Assembly (NCBI GenBank): GCA_964599375.1
Contig: CAZREW010000017.1
Coordinates: 7,453 to 71,452 of the forward strand
Reading direction: 5' to 3'
DNA from: JAUWCL01 sp964599375
Lineage (GTDB): Bacteria; Krumholzibacteriota; Krumholzibacteriia; Krumholzibacteriales; Krumholzibacteriaceae
DNA: 64,000 nt
Shown here: positions 24,845 through 34,816 of the stretch, piece by piece
How the letters are laid out: the number at the start of each line of letters is the position of its first letter
How positions within the stretch are numbered: the first letter of the stretch is position 1
The notes under the pieces: generated by a model
Told to the model about the DNA's origin: nothing
The model's input: the letters and a program-made list of their open reading frames with translations, nothing else
Databases searched by the model: none
Position numbers and translations under genes: made by a program

Positions 24845-27827
24845 CAGGAAAAATGAAGTAAAACCCCCGCCGCTCGTCAGCATTCCCCAGGCCAGGCTGA
24901 TCGAGCTTGTCGCCATGTTCGCGATACTCTACGTCGCGAGGGAGATAGCAGGATTCACCTATCATACCGGGTTCGTAGTCGGCGTGTTTGTCGCCGCGGC
25001 GCTGTTAAACGTCGGCATATCATCGGTGCGGGGAATAATGAGGAACCACGGCAGTGCGGTCGCCGGCCAGCGGGTCTGGAGCTGGCTGGCAGTCATGATA
25101 GACCTGACCACCGTGCTCTCGCTCATCTATCTCACCGGCACGGTTGCCAGCCCGTTCATGTTCCTCGTCGTGATACCCCTCTTCTTCGCGGGGAGGCTGC
25201 TGCCGGCGATGACGGCAGGGTTCGCCGTCACGTTCGCCACCGTGGCCGTGATCGCGGCGCTGGGGCTGCTCGAGCTCAAGGGAGTCATCCCCCATCATTC
25301 AGTCCTCGGCAGCGGCATGGAAGGCCCAGCGGAGTCACATTACCTTATTGGCACACTGCTCGTAGTCGGTGGCTTCATGAGCCTGATGACCTACCTGTTC
25401 AGCACCTTCTATGATAACTTCCAGGTCTATTTCCGTGACGCGGAGAACCGCATCGATTCCTCGCGCAAGAGAATACTCGAGCTGACACGTCTCTACGACA
25501 TCAGCCTCGGGATCAACTCCGTCATAAGTCTAGATACGCTGCTCAAGATGGTATGCAAGGAAGTCACCCTCCTGCTCAGGCGCCCCTGGGCCGCCGTCGC
25601 CCTGATATCGCATAAGGGCGAGGTTGTCAAGTTCATCGAGCTCGGGGCGGGAGGAACGGAAGCAGAAGGGTCACTGGGGAAGCTCGACGAGGATCCGCTC
25701 TTGACGGAAATGATCGGGAGCGAGGACGGCCTCGCGGTCGAGGATGCCAGCGGGCACGAGACTCTGGGGCAGTCACGCATAATAAAGGAAAGAAAACTCG
25801 TGCCGGTCCTCGCGGTCCCCGTGCTGTCGGGACACGATTCGCAGGGCGTGCTTTTCGTGGGCGACCGCAGGAAGGACCCGTTCACCGACGAGGAAGTCAA
25901 GCTCATGTCGATACTTTCCGGCCAGATCTCGACGGCCATCGACAAGAGCCGGCTCTATGAAGTCATGACCGGAAGGATCAGGCGCCTCGAGCGGGAGAAC
26001 GAGGCCCTGCAGAACTCCAACAACCTCAAGATGGGTTACATATCGCACGTCTCGCATGAGCTCAAGACGCCGCTCACATCGATAAAGGCGTACGTCGAGT
26101 CGCTCGCCGAGAATATGGGCGATCCGGGTTTCACCGAGGGGAAGGATTTCCTCGGCGTGATATCGAGCGAGACGGACAGGCTCATACGCCTGGTCAACAA
26201 GGTGCTGGACATATCCAAGATAGAGTTCGGCCAGAGGACGCTCCGCCGCAGGCTCTTCGACCTGCTCGGCCTGGTGAGCGAAGTCGACACCTCGATGCAA
26301 CCGTACTTCAGCGAAAAGAACCTTCACCTGCTGATCGATTTCCCCGACGACCTGCCGCTTGTTGACGGCGACGAGGATCTTGTCAAGCAGGTGCTGATCA
26401 ACCTGATCGGGAACGCGGTGAAGTTCTCGCCGGCGGGGTCGAGGATATTCCTCACCGCGGAGGAGGAGGCCGTATCGATCAAGATCACCGTCCGCGACGA
26501 GGGAGTCGGCATCCCGAAAGACGACCTTAAGAACATATTCAGGCAGTTCTACCAGGTCGGAACGGACTCGTCCGAGGGCGTTGGCCTCGGGCTCGCGATA
26601 GTGAAGAACATAGTGGAGCAGCACGGTGGGTATATGCATGTCACCAGCGAGATGGGCGAGGGAAGCTCATTTACCTTCACTCTGCCGAAGGAGCACCACT
26701 TCAACGACCTGCTCGGGTACATATTCGATTCCATGGATGCCCGCGAGGAGGTCCAGGAGATGTTCCAGCTCGCGGTAAAGGTAGTCGCAGAGATACTGTC
26801 GGCGAAGATCGTCTCGATGATGCTTCTCGACCGTGAGCGCAAGGAGCTCTTCATAAAGGTCGCCTACGGGCTCGATGAGAGGATAGTAGAGAACACGCGA
26901 GTGGCGGTGGGCAAGAGCATTGCCGGCCGGGTCGCCCAGACGGGCGAACCCCTGCTTATAGAGGATATAGAGGAAACTGGACTCTCCTCGATGAGATCGA
27001 ACAATCCGCAGTACGAGACGAAATCCCTGCTCAGCGTCCCGCTGGTGGTCGGCTCGACGGTCATCGGCGTCATAAACGCGAACAACAAGACATCGGGCAG
27101 GCCGTTTACCGAAGACGACATGATACTGCTGCAGAGCATAAGCGAAAGGATATCTAAGGTCATAGAGAGGATGCGCACGGCCGAGGACTTCCATGCCTTT
27201 CTGCGTGAGACCATCTCGTCTCTCAACTCGCTTCTGGAGATATGCGAGTCCGACGAAGCCGGCATGCGAAACATGCTCGTCGAATGGTCGGTCAAGGTCG
27301 CCAGGAAGCTCGGGCTTTCCGAGAAGGAGATCCAGGTAATCCAGTTCGTCTCGAGCGTCCACGACGTGGGGATGACGACAATCGGCGACGACATACTCTC
27401 GAAGACGCTTGATCTGACCCCCGAGGAGATCGACGAGATCCGCAAGCATCCGCAGCGTGGAGCGGCGATAATGCGGCCGCTCGAGTTTGTCGAGGCGGTA
27501 AGCCAGACTATGCTCTTCCATCACGAGAGGATGGACGGCAAGGGGTACCCGATGGGTCTCAAGGGGGACCAGATACCGATAGGCGCCAGGATAATCTCAG
27601 TGCTCGACGCGTGGGTGTCGATGGTGAGCGAACGGCCGTTCAGGAAAGCGCTTGCCCTCGAGGATTCGATCAATGAGCTCGTGGACAACGCCGGGAAACA
27701 GTTCGACCGCGAAGTCATCGGCGCCTTCATGGAGGTGCTCGTCGACGAGGGGCGGATAGAGATAGAGGAGTATGCGGGAATAAGGGACAGGCTGAGGTTC
27801 GGCGGTAGGCACCACGCCATGCCGTAG
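24795..27827 (+). CDS. Membrane histidine kinase fused to GAF and HD-GYP domains (copy 1)
   Basis: Protein of up to 1010 residues. ATG 24834 is an alternative start with less overlap. Domain order: five or six membrane segments (about 37-205), GAF (about 235-390), HisKA with H421 in VSHELKTPL, HATPase (about 515-630; GVGLGLAIVKNI), a second GAF (about 650-800) and HD-GYP (about 840-990). The HD-GYP metal ligands are intact: H856-D857 in VHDVGM, a later HP, H909-H910 and D914 in HHERMDGKGYP. Active members hydrolyse cyclic-di-GMP. A kinase carrying its own phosphodiesterase output domain is unusual, because HD-GYP normally follows a receiver. The next gene repeats the same architecture. Confidence 0.9.
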   Translation: METTGPENRKSRKMAVNRKNEVKPPPLVSIPQARLIELVAMFAILYVAREIAGFTYHTGFVVGVFVAAALLNVGISSVRGIMRNHGSAVAGQRVWSWLAVMIDLTTVLSLIYLTGTVASPFMFLVVIPLFFAGRLLPAMTAGFAVTFATVAVIAALGLLELKGVIPHHSVLGSGMEGPAESHYLIGTLLVVGGFMSLMTYLFSTFYDNFQVYFRDAENRIDSSRKRILELTRLYDISLGINSVISLDTLLKMVCKEVTLLLRRPWAAVALISHKGEVVKFIELGAGGTEAEGSLGKLDEDPLLTEMIGSEDGLAVEDASGHETLGQSRIIKERKLVPVLAVPVLSGHDSQGVLFVGDRRKDPFTDEEVKLMSILSGQISTAIDKSRLYEVMTGRIRRLERENEALQNSNNLKMGYISHVSHELKTPLTSIKAYVESLAENMGDPGFTEGKDFLGVISSETDRLIRLVNKVLDISKIEFGQRTLRRRLFDLLGLVSEVDTSMQPYFSEKNLHLLIDFPDDLPLVDGDEDLVKQVLINLIGNAVKFSPAGSRIFLTAEEEAVSIKITVRDEGVGIPKDDLKNIFRQFYQVGTDSSEGVGLGLAIVKNIVEQHGGYMHVTSEMGEGSSFTFTLPKEHHFNDLLGYIFDSMDAREEVQEMFQLAVKVVAEILSAKIVSMMLLDRERKELFIKVAYGLDERIVENTRVAVGKSIAGRVAQTGEPLLIEDIEETGLSSMRSNNPQYETKSLLSVPLVVGSTVIGVINANNKTSGRPFTEDDMILLQSISERISKVIERMRTAEDFHAFLRETISSLNSLLEICESDEAGMRNMLVEWSVKVARKLGLSEKEIQVIQFVSSVHDVGMTTIGDDILSKTLDLTPEEIDEIRKHPQRGAAIMRPLEFVEAVSQTMLFHHERMDGKGYPMGLKGDQIPIGARIISVLDAWVSMVSERPFRKALALEDSINELVDNAGKQFDREVIGAFMEVLVDEGRIEIEEYAGIRDRLRFGGRHHAMP

Positions 27828-27840
27828 ACAGGAGCATTCG

Positions 27841-30800
27841 ATGCTGAGGGCAGGCGCGGAATACATCTTTACCGGCGAAGCAGGAGCGGTGACGTATCTA
27901 TTCGTCCTGCTCCTTCTCTCGCTCTCATGCGTTTGCAGGGCGGTCTCCGCACACAGAGAAGGGGGCCGCAAGGAGCTCGGCGCGCTCGCGTCCGGGCTGT
28001 CCCTGCTTTTCGTCTCCCGCGCGCTCGGCGTCTACTCGATGAGGTCGGGCGTCGAGGCCCTCTCGCTCCTGGCGGCCGCCGCGGGACTGGCGGGGCTCTA
28101 CCTGATGATCACATCGATAGTGTCCGGCAGGAGGGAGGGCGACTATGCGCCTCTGAGCAGGACGGTCCTCGCGGGAGGGCTGACGGCCGGTGTCGCCGTG
28201 AGTGCCGTGGCGCTCCTGCTGCTTCCAGGCTCGGGTTCGGGCCCGGCCGCCATCAGTACGGGACATATCTTCGCCGCTGCAGTTCCGGTGGGTCTTCTCG
28301 CCGGATTGCTGATCGAGAGTATGCGCAGGCCGGCAGGCGCCCGCCGCGCGGGCGGGTCGCTCATCGCCGCCGCTGCCGCCGTCTTGCTTGCGGCGGCTTC
28401 AACGGTCGCCGTCCTGGCTTGGACAGGCTTTGCCGGAGGCGGGTCGTTCGTCCCGCAGCTCTGGGCCCTTCTCGACGTGTCGGGGATCTTCCTCTTCCTC
28501 GCATGGCTCACACTCGAGCCTGCAGGGAGGAGGGCGTCCTGCTCCCCCGCCCTCTGCGGCGCCGCCCCGTCAGAGGCAAGGCTGCCAGAAGGCCAGGGGC
28601 GCCGGGTGCTGGAGATCAGCAGGGCGATCGTCTCGGGAGACAGGGAGACGGATATATACAGGGAGATAGCCGCCGCGATCCGCGAGGAGACAGGCTCCGG
28701 GTTCGTCGTCGTGCGCGCCTCCGGCGAGGGCGACGAGAGGTTCGAAGTAAAGGGATTTTCGGCCGAAGGGCACGATTCGGGGTCCCCCGCCTTCTCGATG
28801 AGCCTGACGAGAGAGAGGCTTGAGCAGTACCTCGATCCTCAGGACGGGGCGTCCGGCCTGCTCGTACTCGACGAGAAGACGCTCGGCGACGACAGGGAGG
28901 CCTTCGTGCCCGCGATGCTGGCCGCCGACAGGGGGGCCGTAGCCGTGATGCCGGTCGAGGACGCCGGTGTCAGCAGGGCCGTGGTGATCGCCGGCTTTTT
29001 CCGCGACGGGCTGCCCGAGGAGGTCTCCGGCGTGATCGAGGCATACAGGATAAACATCATCCAGATCGCCGGGCGGGAGGAATGGGCGAACAGGACGAGG
29101 AAAAGGGAGAAGGAGCTCACCGTCTGCAAGGAAGAGCTCGAGAGCGTCAATCAGATGAAAAGCAACTTCCTCTCCATCGTCTCGCACGAGCTCAGGACCC
29201 CGCTGACCTCGGTGAAGGCATACGCCGAGACGCTGATGGACAACGTGGGATCGATAGAGACAGAGACGGTGCGGGATTTCCTGAAGGTGATGGGAGAGGA
29301 GAACGACCGCGTCATCTCACTGGTCGACAACATACTGAACTACTCGTGCATGGAGAGCGGGCACCTCAAGGTCGAGAAGACCGAATGCGATCTTGGCGAG
29401 ATCATAGAGGAGGTGCACGCCGGGCTGGAGAACCGCATGCTCACGGAGCGTGTCAACAGCGAGATCAAGCTGCCGCGGGGACGGGTTGTAGTCGACGCCG
29501 ACCGGGAGCTGATCCGCCAGATGCTCCACAACCTGATGAGCAACGCGATAAAGTTCACGCCCCAGGGCGGGCTGGTCACGATAGTCCTCGAGGAGGAAGC
29601 CTCCGCGGCGAGGATAGTTGTGCAGGATACGGGGCGGGGGATCCCGGAGGACCAGCTCGAGAAGATATTCGAGAGATTCCACCAGGTCGACGCCAGCGAC
29701 ACGCGCGAGCACGGCGGATCCGGCCTCGGCCTTGCCATTTGCAAGAACATCGTCGAGTGGCACGACGGACATATCTGGGTGGAGAACGTCAAGGAAGCGG
29801 GAGCTAAGTTCACCGTGATGCTTCCGATGAAGGACATCATCGTGCGGCACGCCGTCTCCTCGGGATTCATCGGATCAGTGCGCTTCGAGAGGGAGAGGTA
29901 TCTCACCCTGCTCGTAGAGATGCTGTCCGGGTTCCTGCAGGCGAGAAAGGCCTCGATCATGCTGTTCGATCCACGCGACCGGACACTGCAGGTAATCGCG
30001 GCCAAGGGGCTCGATCCCGAGTTCGTCCAGAATTCCCGCGTCGAAGTGGGAGAGCGCATATCCGGGAAGGTCTTCGCCGACGAACAGTCCCTTCATGTAT
30101 TCGATATCGAGAAGGATTCGAAGGTGTCGAGAAGCAACAACACCGCCTATTACTGGACCAAATCGTTTATATCGGTACCACTGCGCGACGGCGACGACGT
30201 CATCGGCGTCCTCAACGTCGCCGACCATGTGGAAAACAGGGGATTCACTCAGGCTGACCGCGAGATCCTCGAATCGCTCGGGCCGGTCATCTCGGGAATG
30301 GTCAAGAAGCTGGGCGCTTTTGAGACTGTCTCCTCGAACTTCGAGAAGCTGAAGGAGGCGATGAAGGGAATCCTGCACATAAGGGAGGTCTGGGGTGCGA
30401 GGAACATGCTTAACTTCACGATGATCGCCATGGCGGTCGCCCGCAGGCTCAACCTCGACGAGAAGTCGCTGACAGCGCTCAGGATGGGGATGAGCCTGTA
30501 CGATCTGGGCATGATGAAGATCCCGAGGTCGCTCAGGGTGAAGAAGGAAAGCCTGAGCGAGAAGGAATGGGAGAAGCTCAGGGAGCATCCAGACCTCGGC
30601 TACTCGCTCGTCTCCCCGATGGGGCTCGACGAGAGGATCATGAAGATGGTACGCGGCCATCACGAGCATTACGATGGCAGCGGGTACCCGGCAGGGCTGA
30701 TAAAGGACGAGATCCCTATAGAGGCGAGGATCCTGGGCGTCGTCGATTCGTTCCGGGCCCTTATAACGCCAGGGCCGTACAGGCGCTGCTTCTCGGTGGA

Positions 30801-31026
30801 CGAGGCGAAGAACGAGATAATACAGGGCGCGGGCACGAGGTTCGACCCGAAGGTGGTCGGGGCGTTTGTCAAGTCGCTCCACGACCTGGGCGCCCGCGAA
30901 GACAGGTGTGAGCTCGTGCTCGACGCGGTCGAGAAGGAGCTCGAGATGAAGAAGATGGAAAACGAAAAGACAGCAGAGACAGAAGTAAATGAAGAGATAG
31001 CGTTTGCAGTCAAGGAGGACGCCTGA
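27841..31026 (+). CDS. Membrane histidine kinase fused to GAF and degenerate HD-GYP domains (copy 2)
   Basis: Protein of 1061 residues with an AGGAG site before the ATG. Layout parallels its neighbour: seven or so membrane segments (about 8-235), GAF-like region (about 260-420), HisKA with H449 in VSHELRTPL, HATPase (about 545-660), GAF (about 680-830) and HD-GYP (about 870-1030). HHEHYDGSGYP at 940-950 is intact. The HD dyad, however, reads Y887-D888 (SLYDLGM), losing a metal ligand, so phosphodiesterase activity is doubtful and a binding or regulatory role is possible. The paralog pair looks like a tandem duplication followed by divergence. Its stop overlaps the next gene by 1 bp. Confidence 0.9.
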   Translation: MLRAGAEYIFTGEAGAVTYLFVLLLLSLSCVCRAVSAHREGGRKELGALASGLSLLFVSRALGVYSMRSGVEALSLLAAAAGLAGLYLMITSIVSGRREGDYAPLSRTVLAGGLTAGVAVSAVALLLLPGSGSGPAAISTGHIFAAAVPVGLLAGLLIESMRRPAGARRAGGSLIAAAAAVLLAAASTVAVLAWTGFAGGGSFVPQLWALLDVSGIFLFLAWLTLEPAGRRASCSPALCGAAPSEARLPEGQGRRVLEISRAIVSGDRETDIYREIAAAIREETGSGFVVVRASGEGDERFEVKGFSAEGHDSGSPAFSMSLTRERLEQYLDPQDGASGLLVLDEKTLGDDREAFVPAMLAADRGAVAVMPVEDAGVSRAVVIAGFFRDGLPEEVSGVIEAYRINIIQIAGREEWANRTRKREKELTVCKEELESVNQMKSNFLSIVSHELRTPLTSVKAYAETLMDNVGSIETETVRDFLKVMGEENDRVISLVDNILNYSCMESGHLKVEKTECDLGEIIEEVHAGLENRMLTERVNSEIKLPRGRVVVDADRELIRQMLHNLMSNAIKFTPQGGLVTIVLEEEASAARIVVQDTGRGIPEDQLEKIFERFHQVDASDTREHGGSGLGLAICKNIVEWHDGHIWVENVKEAGAKFTVMLPMKDIIVRHAVSSGFIGSVRFERERYLTLLVEMLSGFLQARKASIMLFDPRDRTLQVIAAKGLDPEFVQNSRVEVGERISGKVFADEQSLHVFDIEKDSKVSRSNNTAYYWTKSFISVPLRDGDDVIGVLNVADHVENRGFTQADREILESLGPVISGMVKKLGAFETVSSNFEKLKEAMKGILHIREVWGARNMLNFTMIAMAVARRLNLDEKSLTALRMGMSLYDLGMMKIPRSLRVKKESLSEKEWEKLREHPDLGYSLVSPMGLDERIMKMVRGHHEHYDGSGYPAGLIKDEIPIEARILGVVDSFRALITPGPYRRCFSVDEAKNEIIQGAGTRFDPKVVGAFVKSLHDLGAREDRCELVLDAVEKELEMKKMENEKTAETEVNEEIAFAVKEDA

Positions 31027-31403
31027 TGGCAAAGGGCAAGATCCTCGTCGTAGACGATGAGGTCAACATAACGCAGATACTGGAGTTCAGCATAGGAGCG
31101 GAAGGGTACGAGGTAGTGACCGCCGCTAACGGCGAAGAGGCTATAGACAAGGCGCGCCGCGAGCAGCCCGACCTTATAATACTCGATGTCATGATGCCGA
31201 AGATCGACGGGTACGAAGCCTGCAGGATACTGAAGGCCAATCCGTTGACCAAGTCGATCCCGGTAGTCCTGCTCACCGCCAAGGGCAGGGACATCGACAA
31301 GAGACTCGGCTACGAGGTAGGCGCTACAGACTACATCATCAAGCCGTTCAGTCCCAACAAGCTGATAGACAGGATCCACCAGCTGCTCGTGGGCACGAAA
31401 TAG
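31026..31403 (+). CDS. Single-domain CheY-like response regulator
   Basis: Protein of 125 residues consisting only of a receiver domain: D10/D11 pocket, phospho-acceptor D54 in LIILDVMMPK, T in LLTAKG, and K in IIKPFS. It begins in a TGATG overlap with the second HD-GYP kinase. With no output domain it should act by protein-protein contact or as a phosphate relay. Its likely donors are the kinases immediately upstream. It closes the signalling cluster; priA follows. Confidence 0.92.
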   Translation: MAKGKILVVDDEVNITQILEFSIGAEGYEVVTAANGEEAIDKARREQPDLIILDVMMPKIDGYEACRILKANPLTKSIPVVLLTAKGRDIDKRLGYEVGATDYIIKPFSPNKLIDRIHQLLVGTK

Positions 31404-31450
31404 CATAACGGTTGCCCGGCGCGGCCGCCCGTCATATAATCCGCAACGAG

Positions 31451-33454
31451 ATGACGCCGCGCCGCGAAATACACGGCTATGCCGAGATCGCACTTCCCGT
31501 TCCCGTGGACGGGACTTTTACCTATATGATCCCCGAAGAGATCCGCGAGGCGATCGCACCCGGTTGCCGCGTGATGGTGCCGTTCGGCAGGAGGCGGATG
31601 ACCGGCTACGTGATCTCGACACACTCGGATCCCCCCGGCGGGATGAAGATCAGGAACATATCCGCGCTCGTCGACGACCAGCCGCTCATAACTGCCAGTC
31701 TCCTCGATCTCGCCGCATGGATGTCCGGATATTACGCGCACTCGATGGGCGAGGTGCTCAGGGCGGTCCTCCCCGCGGCGCTCAAGGGCCGTGGAAGGAT
31801 AGCGGCCTCGGCGGCGGGCGACTCGATGTTTCCCGAGGACGAGCACCGTCCCGCTTTGACCGCGGGGCAGCAGGAGGCGTTCGAGGCCGTAAGGGCCTCG
31901 ATCGGCAGGGGCGAGTTCGCGCGCTATCTCGTCTACGGCGTCACGGGGAGCGGCAAGACCGAGGTATACCTGAGGTGCATCGAGGAGGTCCTCGCGGCCG
32001 GGGGCAGGGCGATAGTGCTGATCCCCGAGATATCGCTGGTCCCGCAGACGACAGCGAGGTTCCGCAGGAGGTTCGGCGAGCGGGTGGCGGTCATCCACAG
32101 CAGGCTCACCGGGCCGCAGAGGGCCTCGATATGGAGGGACGCGGCGGCCGGCAGGGTCGATGTGGTCATCGGGGCGCGCTCGGCGGTATTCGTCCCGCTA
32201 AGGGACCTTCGCATGATCGTCATCGACGAGGAGCAGGACTCCTCTTTCAAGCAGCAGGAGAAACCCCATTACGGCGCAGTCGAGGTCGCCGAGTTCAGGG
32301 CTCGCTCGGAGAGCGCCGTGATGGTGACCGGCTCGGCTACTCCCTCGCTCGAATCATGGTACAGGTCTCAGAAGGGCCAGATAGAGAGATTCGTCCTCCC
32401 GAACCGTCCCGGCGCGGGCAGGCTCCCGCCCGTCGAAGTCATAGACATGAGGAAGAAGCGGGGCGGGATCTCGGAGAAGCTCCTCGATGCCCTCGATGTG
32501 TGCGTCTCGGCGGGGCGCCAGGCGATCGTGCTGATAAACCGGAGGGGATTCGCCAATTATCTCCAGTGCCCGAAGTGCGGATGGATCGGCAGGTGCCCGA
32601 ACTGCTCGATATCGCTCACATGGCACAGCAGCGGCAGAAGGCTCGTCTGCCATTACTGCGGCTACAGCGGGGGCACGCCGGAGAAGTGCCCCGAGTGCGG
32701 CTCGTACGGGTTCGTGCGCCTCGGAGGGGGGACGCAGAAGATCGAGTCGGACCTGGCGAACCTGCTCCCCGGGGTGAGGATACTCAGGATGGACCTCGAT
32801 ACGACCGCCGGCAAGAGTGGGCACTCCGATATCCTAGAGAAGTTCGCCTCGGGCGGAGCCGACATACTTCTCGGCACGCAGATGGTCGCCAAGGGGCACC
32901 ATTACCCGAACGTGACCGTGGTCGGGGTGCTCTCGGCGGACGCCGGCCTGAACTTCCCCGACTTCCGCGCCGCAGAGAGGACCTTCCAACTCCTCTCCCA
33001 GGCGGCGGGCAGGACGGGCAGGGGAAGCGAGGGGGGAAAGGTCTACATACAGACATATACTCCGGAGCACTTCATATTCGATTATATCGTCAGGCACGAT
33101 TACCCGGGGTTCGCGGGCAGAGAGCTCGCCTCGCGGGAGCAGTTCGCCTACCCCCCGGCCGGGCGGCTCATACTGCTGACCGTGTCGGCCAGGACCCGTG
33201 ATACGGCGATGAAGGGGGGCGAATCTGTCGCGGGGGCGGCCGCGGCGTCGGGGACGGTGGAAGAGTCCGGCATCCTCGGGCCCGTCCCGGCTATGATAGA
33301 GAGGCTCAGGGGGATGTACAGGGTCCAGGTCCTGGTGCGCGCCGATATCGGCCCGGACGGGAAAAAGGCACTCGTCGGGGCATGCCGGGAGGCCCTTTCA
33401 GGGATGCGGGGGGCCGCCCTGCAGTGGGACGTCGATCCCCTCGATATCTTCTGA
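31451..33454 (+). CDS. priA: Primosomal replication restart helicase PriA
   Basis: ATG 31451 gives 667 residues and places the conserved YAEIALPVPVDGTFTY at the N-terminus. TTG 31412 would add 13 residues. PriA reloads the replicative helicase at stalled forks. The helicase core shows Walker A GVTGSGKTEVYLR, Walker B IDEEQDSSFKQ, and GSATPSLES. The zinc region has paired cysteines CPKCGWIGRCPNC and CHYCG...CPECG. Further conserved parts are GGGTQKIESDL, LLGTQMVAKGHHYPNVTVVG and AAGRTGRG. It is close to the usual length. It starts 47 bp after the response regulator gene and is unlikely to share its function. Confidence 0.95.
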   Translation: MTPRREIHGYAEIALPVPVDGTFTYMIPEEIREAIAPGCRVMVPFGRRRMTGYVISTHSDPPGGMKIRNISALVDDQPLITASLLDLAAWMSGYYAHSMGEVLRAVLPAALKGRGRIAASAAGDSMFPEDEHRPALTAGQQEAFEAVRASIGRGEFARYLVYGVTGSGKTEVYLRCIEEVLAAGGRAIVLIPEISLVPQTTARFRRRFGERVAVIHSRLTGPQRASIWRDAAAGRVDVVIGARSAVFVPLRDLRMIVIDEEQDSSFKQQEKPHYGAVEVAEFRARSESAVMVTGSATPSLESWYRSQKGQIERFVLPNRPGAGRLPPVEVIDMRKKRGGISEKLLDALDVCVSAGRQAIVLINRRGFANYLQCPKCGWIGRCPNCSISLTWHSSGRRLVCHYCGYSGGTPEKCPECGSYGFVRLGGGTQKIESDLANLLPGVRILRMDLDTTAGKSGHSDILEKFASGGADILLGTQMVAKGHHYPNVTVVGVLSADAGLNFPDFRAAERTFQLLSQAAGRTGRGSEGGKVYIQTYTPEHFIFDYIVRHDYPGFAGRELASREQFAYPPAGRLILLTVSARTRDTAMKGGESVAGAAAASGTVEESGILGPVPAMIERLRGMYRVQVLVRADIGPDGKKALVGACREALSGMRGAALQWDVDPLDIF

Positions 33455-33472
33455 GAAGCGGGGGCTTTCCGC

Positions 33473-33501
33473 TTGACACCGGGGCGGCCGGTTGCTAATT
33501 T
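33473..33501 (+). promoter_or_regulatory. Promoter of the TPR lipoprotein gene
   Basis: TTGACA at 33473-33478, a 17-bp spacer, then TAATTT at 33496-33501. It lies about 178 bp before the ATG and directly after priA. No other element is recognised in the leader up to the AAGGAGG ribosome site at 33661. Confidence 0.55.
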
Positions 33502-33678
33502 TCCATTGTAAAAAGAAGATACCACGATACTTCCAATTCCCGTCCAGACTTGTCGATGTCGGGAGGATCCCCGGGTCCAGAGCAGAAACGAAGAGACGGC
33601 CCCCAGCGGATGGTCCGTATCGTGACAGGGAGAGAACGAAGGTCAGGAAACGAGGTTTCGAAGGAGGTTTGTCCGCCC

Positions 33679-34731
33679 ATGAACAGGAAGCATATCATAA
33701 TCGTGCTCCTCGTCGCCGCTCTCGCTACCGTCTACGCGTGCAAGAGCGTCGAGACCACGAGCGCGATGCTTCATAACCAGACTGGCAACTACGAGGATGC
33801 CATAGCGCAGGCCAAGCTCGGCCTGGCGAAAAATCCTAATGACGCCGAGGCTTACTTCCAGCTGGGCATTTCCTACTCCTATACTGAGGAGATGGCGCTC
33901 GCGTACCAGAGCTTCACAAAGGCAGCGGAGCTTGACCCGAAGAAGCAGAAACTCGTGGAGGACAATATAAAATCGAACTGGGCGCGCCACTTCAATGCCG
34001 GTATAGCCGAGTTCCAGGGCGACAACATAGAGGGAGCCGCCGTCGAGTTCCGCGAGGCCGTCGACGCCGACCCGAGGCAGATCAAGGGATGGCTCAACCT
34101 GGCGAAGGCCTACAACTCCCTGGCTGCCGACGATTCGACATACTGGGACAAGTCGTTCATGGTCGCAGACACGCTTATGACGCTGGTAAAAGAAGACGAC
34201 CAGGACTACGGCAAGGTGCTCGAGCTCGCCGGGAAGGTCCTGATAATCAAGGGCGAGAAGGACAGGGCCTACGGGATATTCGAGAAGCTGATGAGGGACG
34301 ACCCTGTCAACGCCGAGATAGTCGAGGAGGTAGGCAACGATTTCCTGATGAACGACCAGTGGGAAGACGCCGTGAAGTTCTTCCAGCTGGCCGCCGACGG
34401 GCGCCGCGCTACCGAGACGGAGAGCTTCGACCTCTACTACAACATGGGCGTTTGTTATCTGAGGCTTGATCAGTACCTTCTTTCCGCGGATTCCTTCCAG
34501 AACGCGCTGGCGGTAGATCCCGATAACAAGGCCGCGAACTACAGCCTTCTTCTCGCCTACTACTCTGGCGAGTTCTGGGACGAGGCGATCATGCAGGGGC
34601 AGGCCTATACCGAGAAGTTTTCGGACGACCCGAGGGGCTGGCAGATCCTGAGCCTCGCCTTCAACAAGAAGGGCATGAAGATCAAGGCCGAGGAAGCGGC
34701 CAGGAAATACCAGGAGCTGATGGGTGGCTGA
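33679..34731 (+). CDS. TPR-repeat lipoprotein
   Basis: Protein of 350 residues. ATG 33679 is chosen because AAGGAGG lies 11 bases before it and a clean signal peptide follows. A more upstream in-frame start at 33550 would precede the hydrophobic segment with a polar stretch. The signal ends in LATVYAC, a lipobox-like site with Cys at residue 21. Tetratricopeptide repeats follow (for example AEAYFQLGISYSYTEEMALAYQSF and DLYYNMGVCYLRLDQYLLSADSF regions). It is probably a periplasm-facing scaffold on the outer or inner membrane. Own promoter upstream, GC-rich hairpin downstream. Confidence 0.85.
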   Translation: MNRKHIIIVLLVAALATVYACKSVETTSAMLHNQTGNYEDAIAQAKLGLAKNPNDAEAYFQLGISYSYTEEMALAYQSFTKAAELDPKKQKLVEDNIKSNWARHFNAGIAEFQGDNIEGAAVEFREAVDADPRQIKGWLNLAKAYNSLAADDSTYWDKSFMVADTLMTLVKEDDQDYGKVLELAGKVLIIKGEKDRAYGIFEKLMRDDPVNAEIVEEVGNDFLMNDQWEDAVKFFQLAADGRRATETESFDLYYNMGVCYLRLDQYLLSADSFQNALAVDPDNKAANYSLLLAYYSGEFWDEAIMQGQAYTEKFSDDPRGWQILSLAFNKKGMKIKAEEAARKYQELMGG

Positions 34732-34744
34732 GAGAACTGTCGCG

Positions 34745-34767
34745 GGGGCGCGCCGCCGGCGCGCCCC
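34745..34767 (+). terminator. GC-rich hairpin after the TPR lipoprotein gene
   Basis: A 10-bp perfect stem (GGGGCGCGCC with GGCGCGCCCC) and GCC loop lie 13 bp after the stop. The following GGCTTCGCTTCC is only weakly T-rich. It probably blocks transcription or protects the 3' end before the rho promoter. Confidence 0.5.
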
Positions 34768-34816
34768 GGCTTCGCTTCCGCCCGCCGGCGTTCTTTCCGT
34801 TCGAAGCCCATTTATC

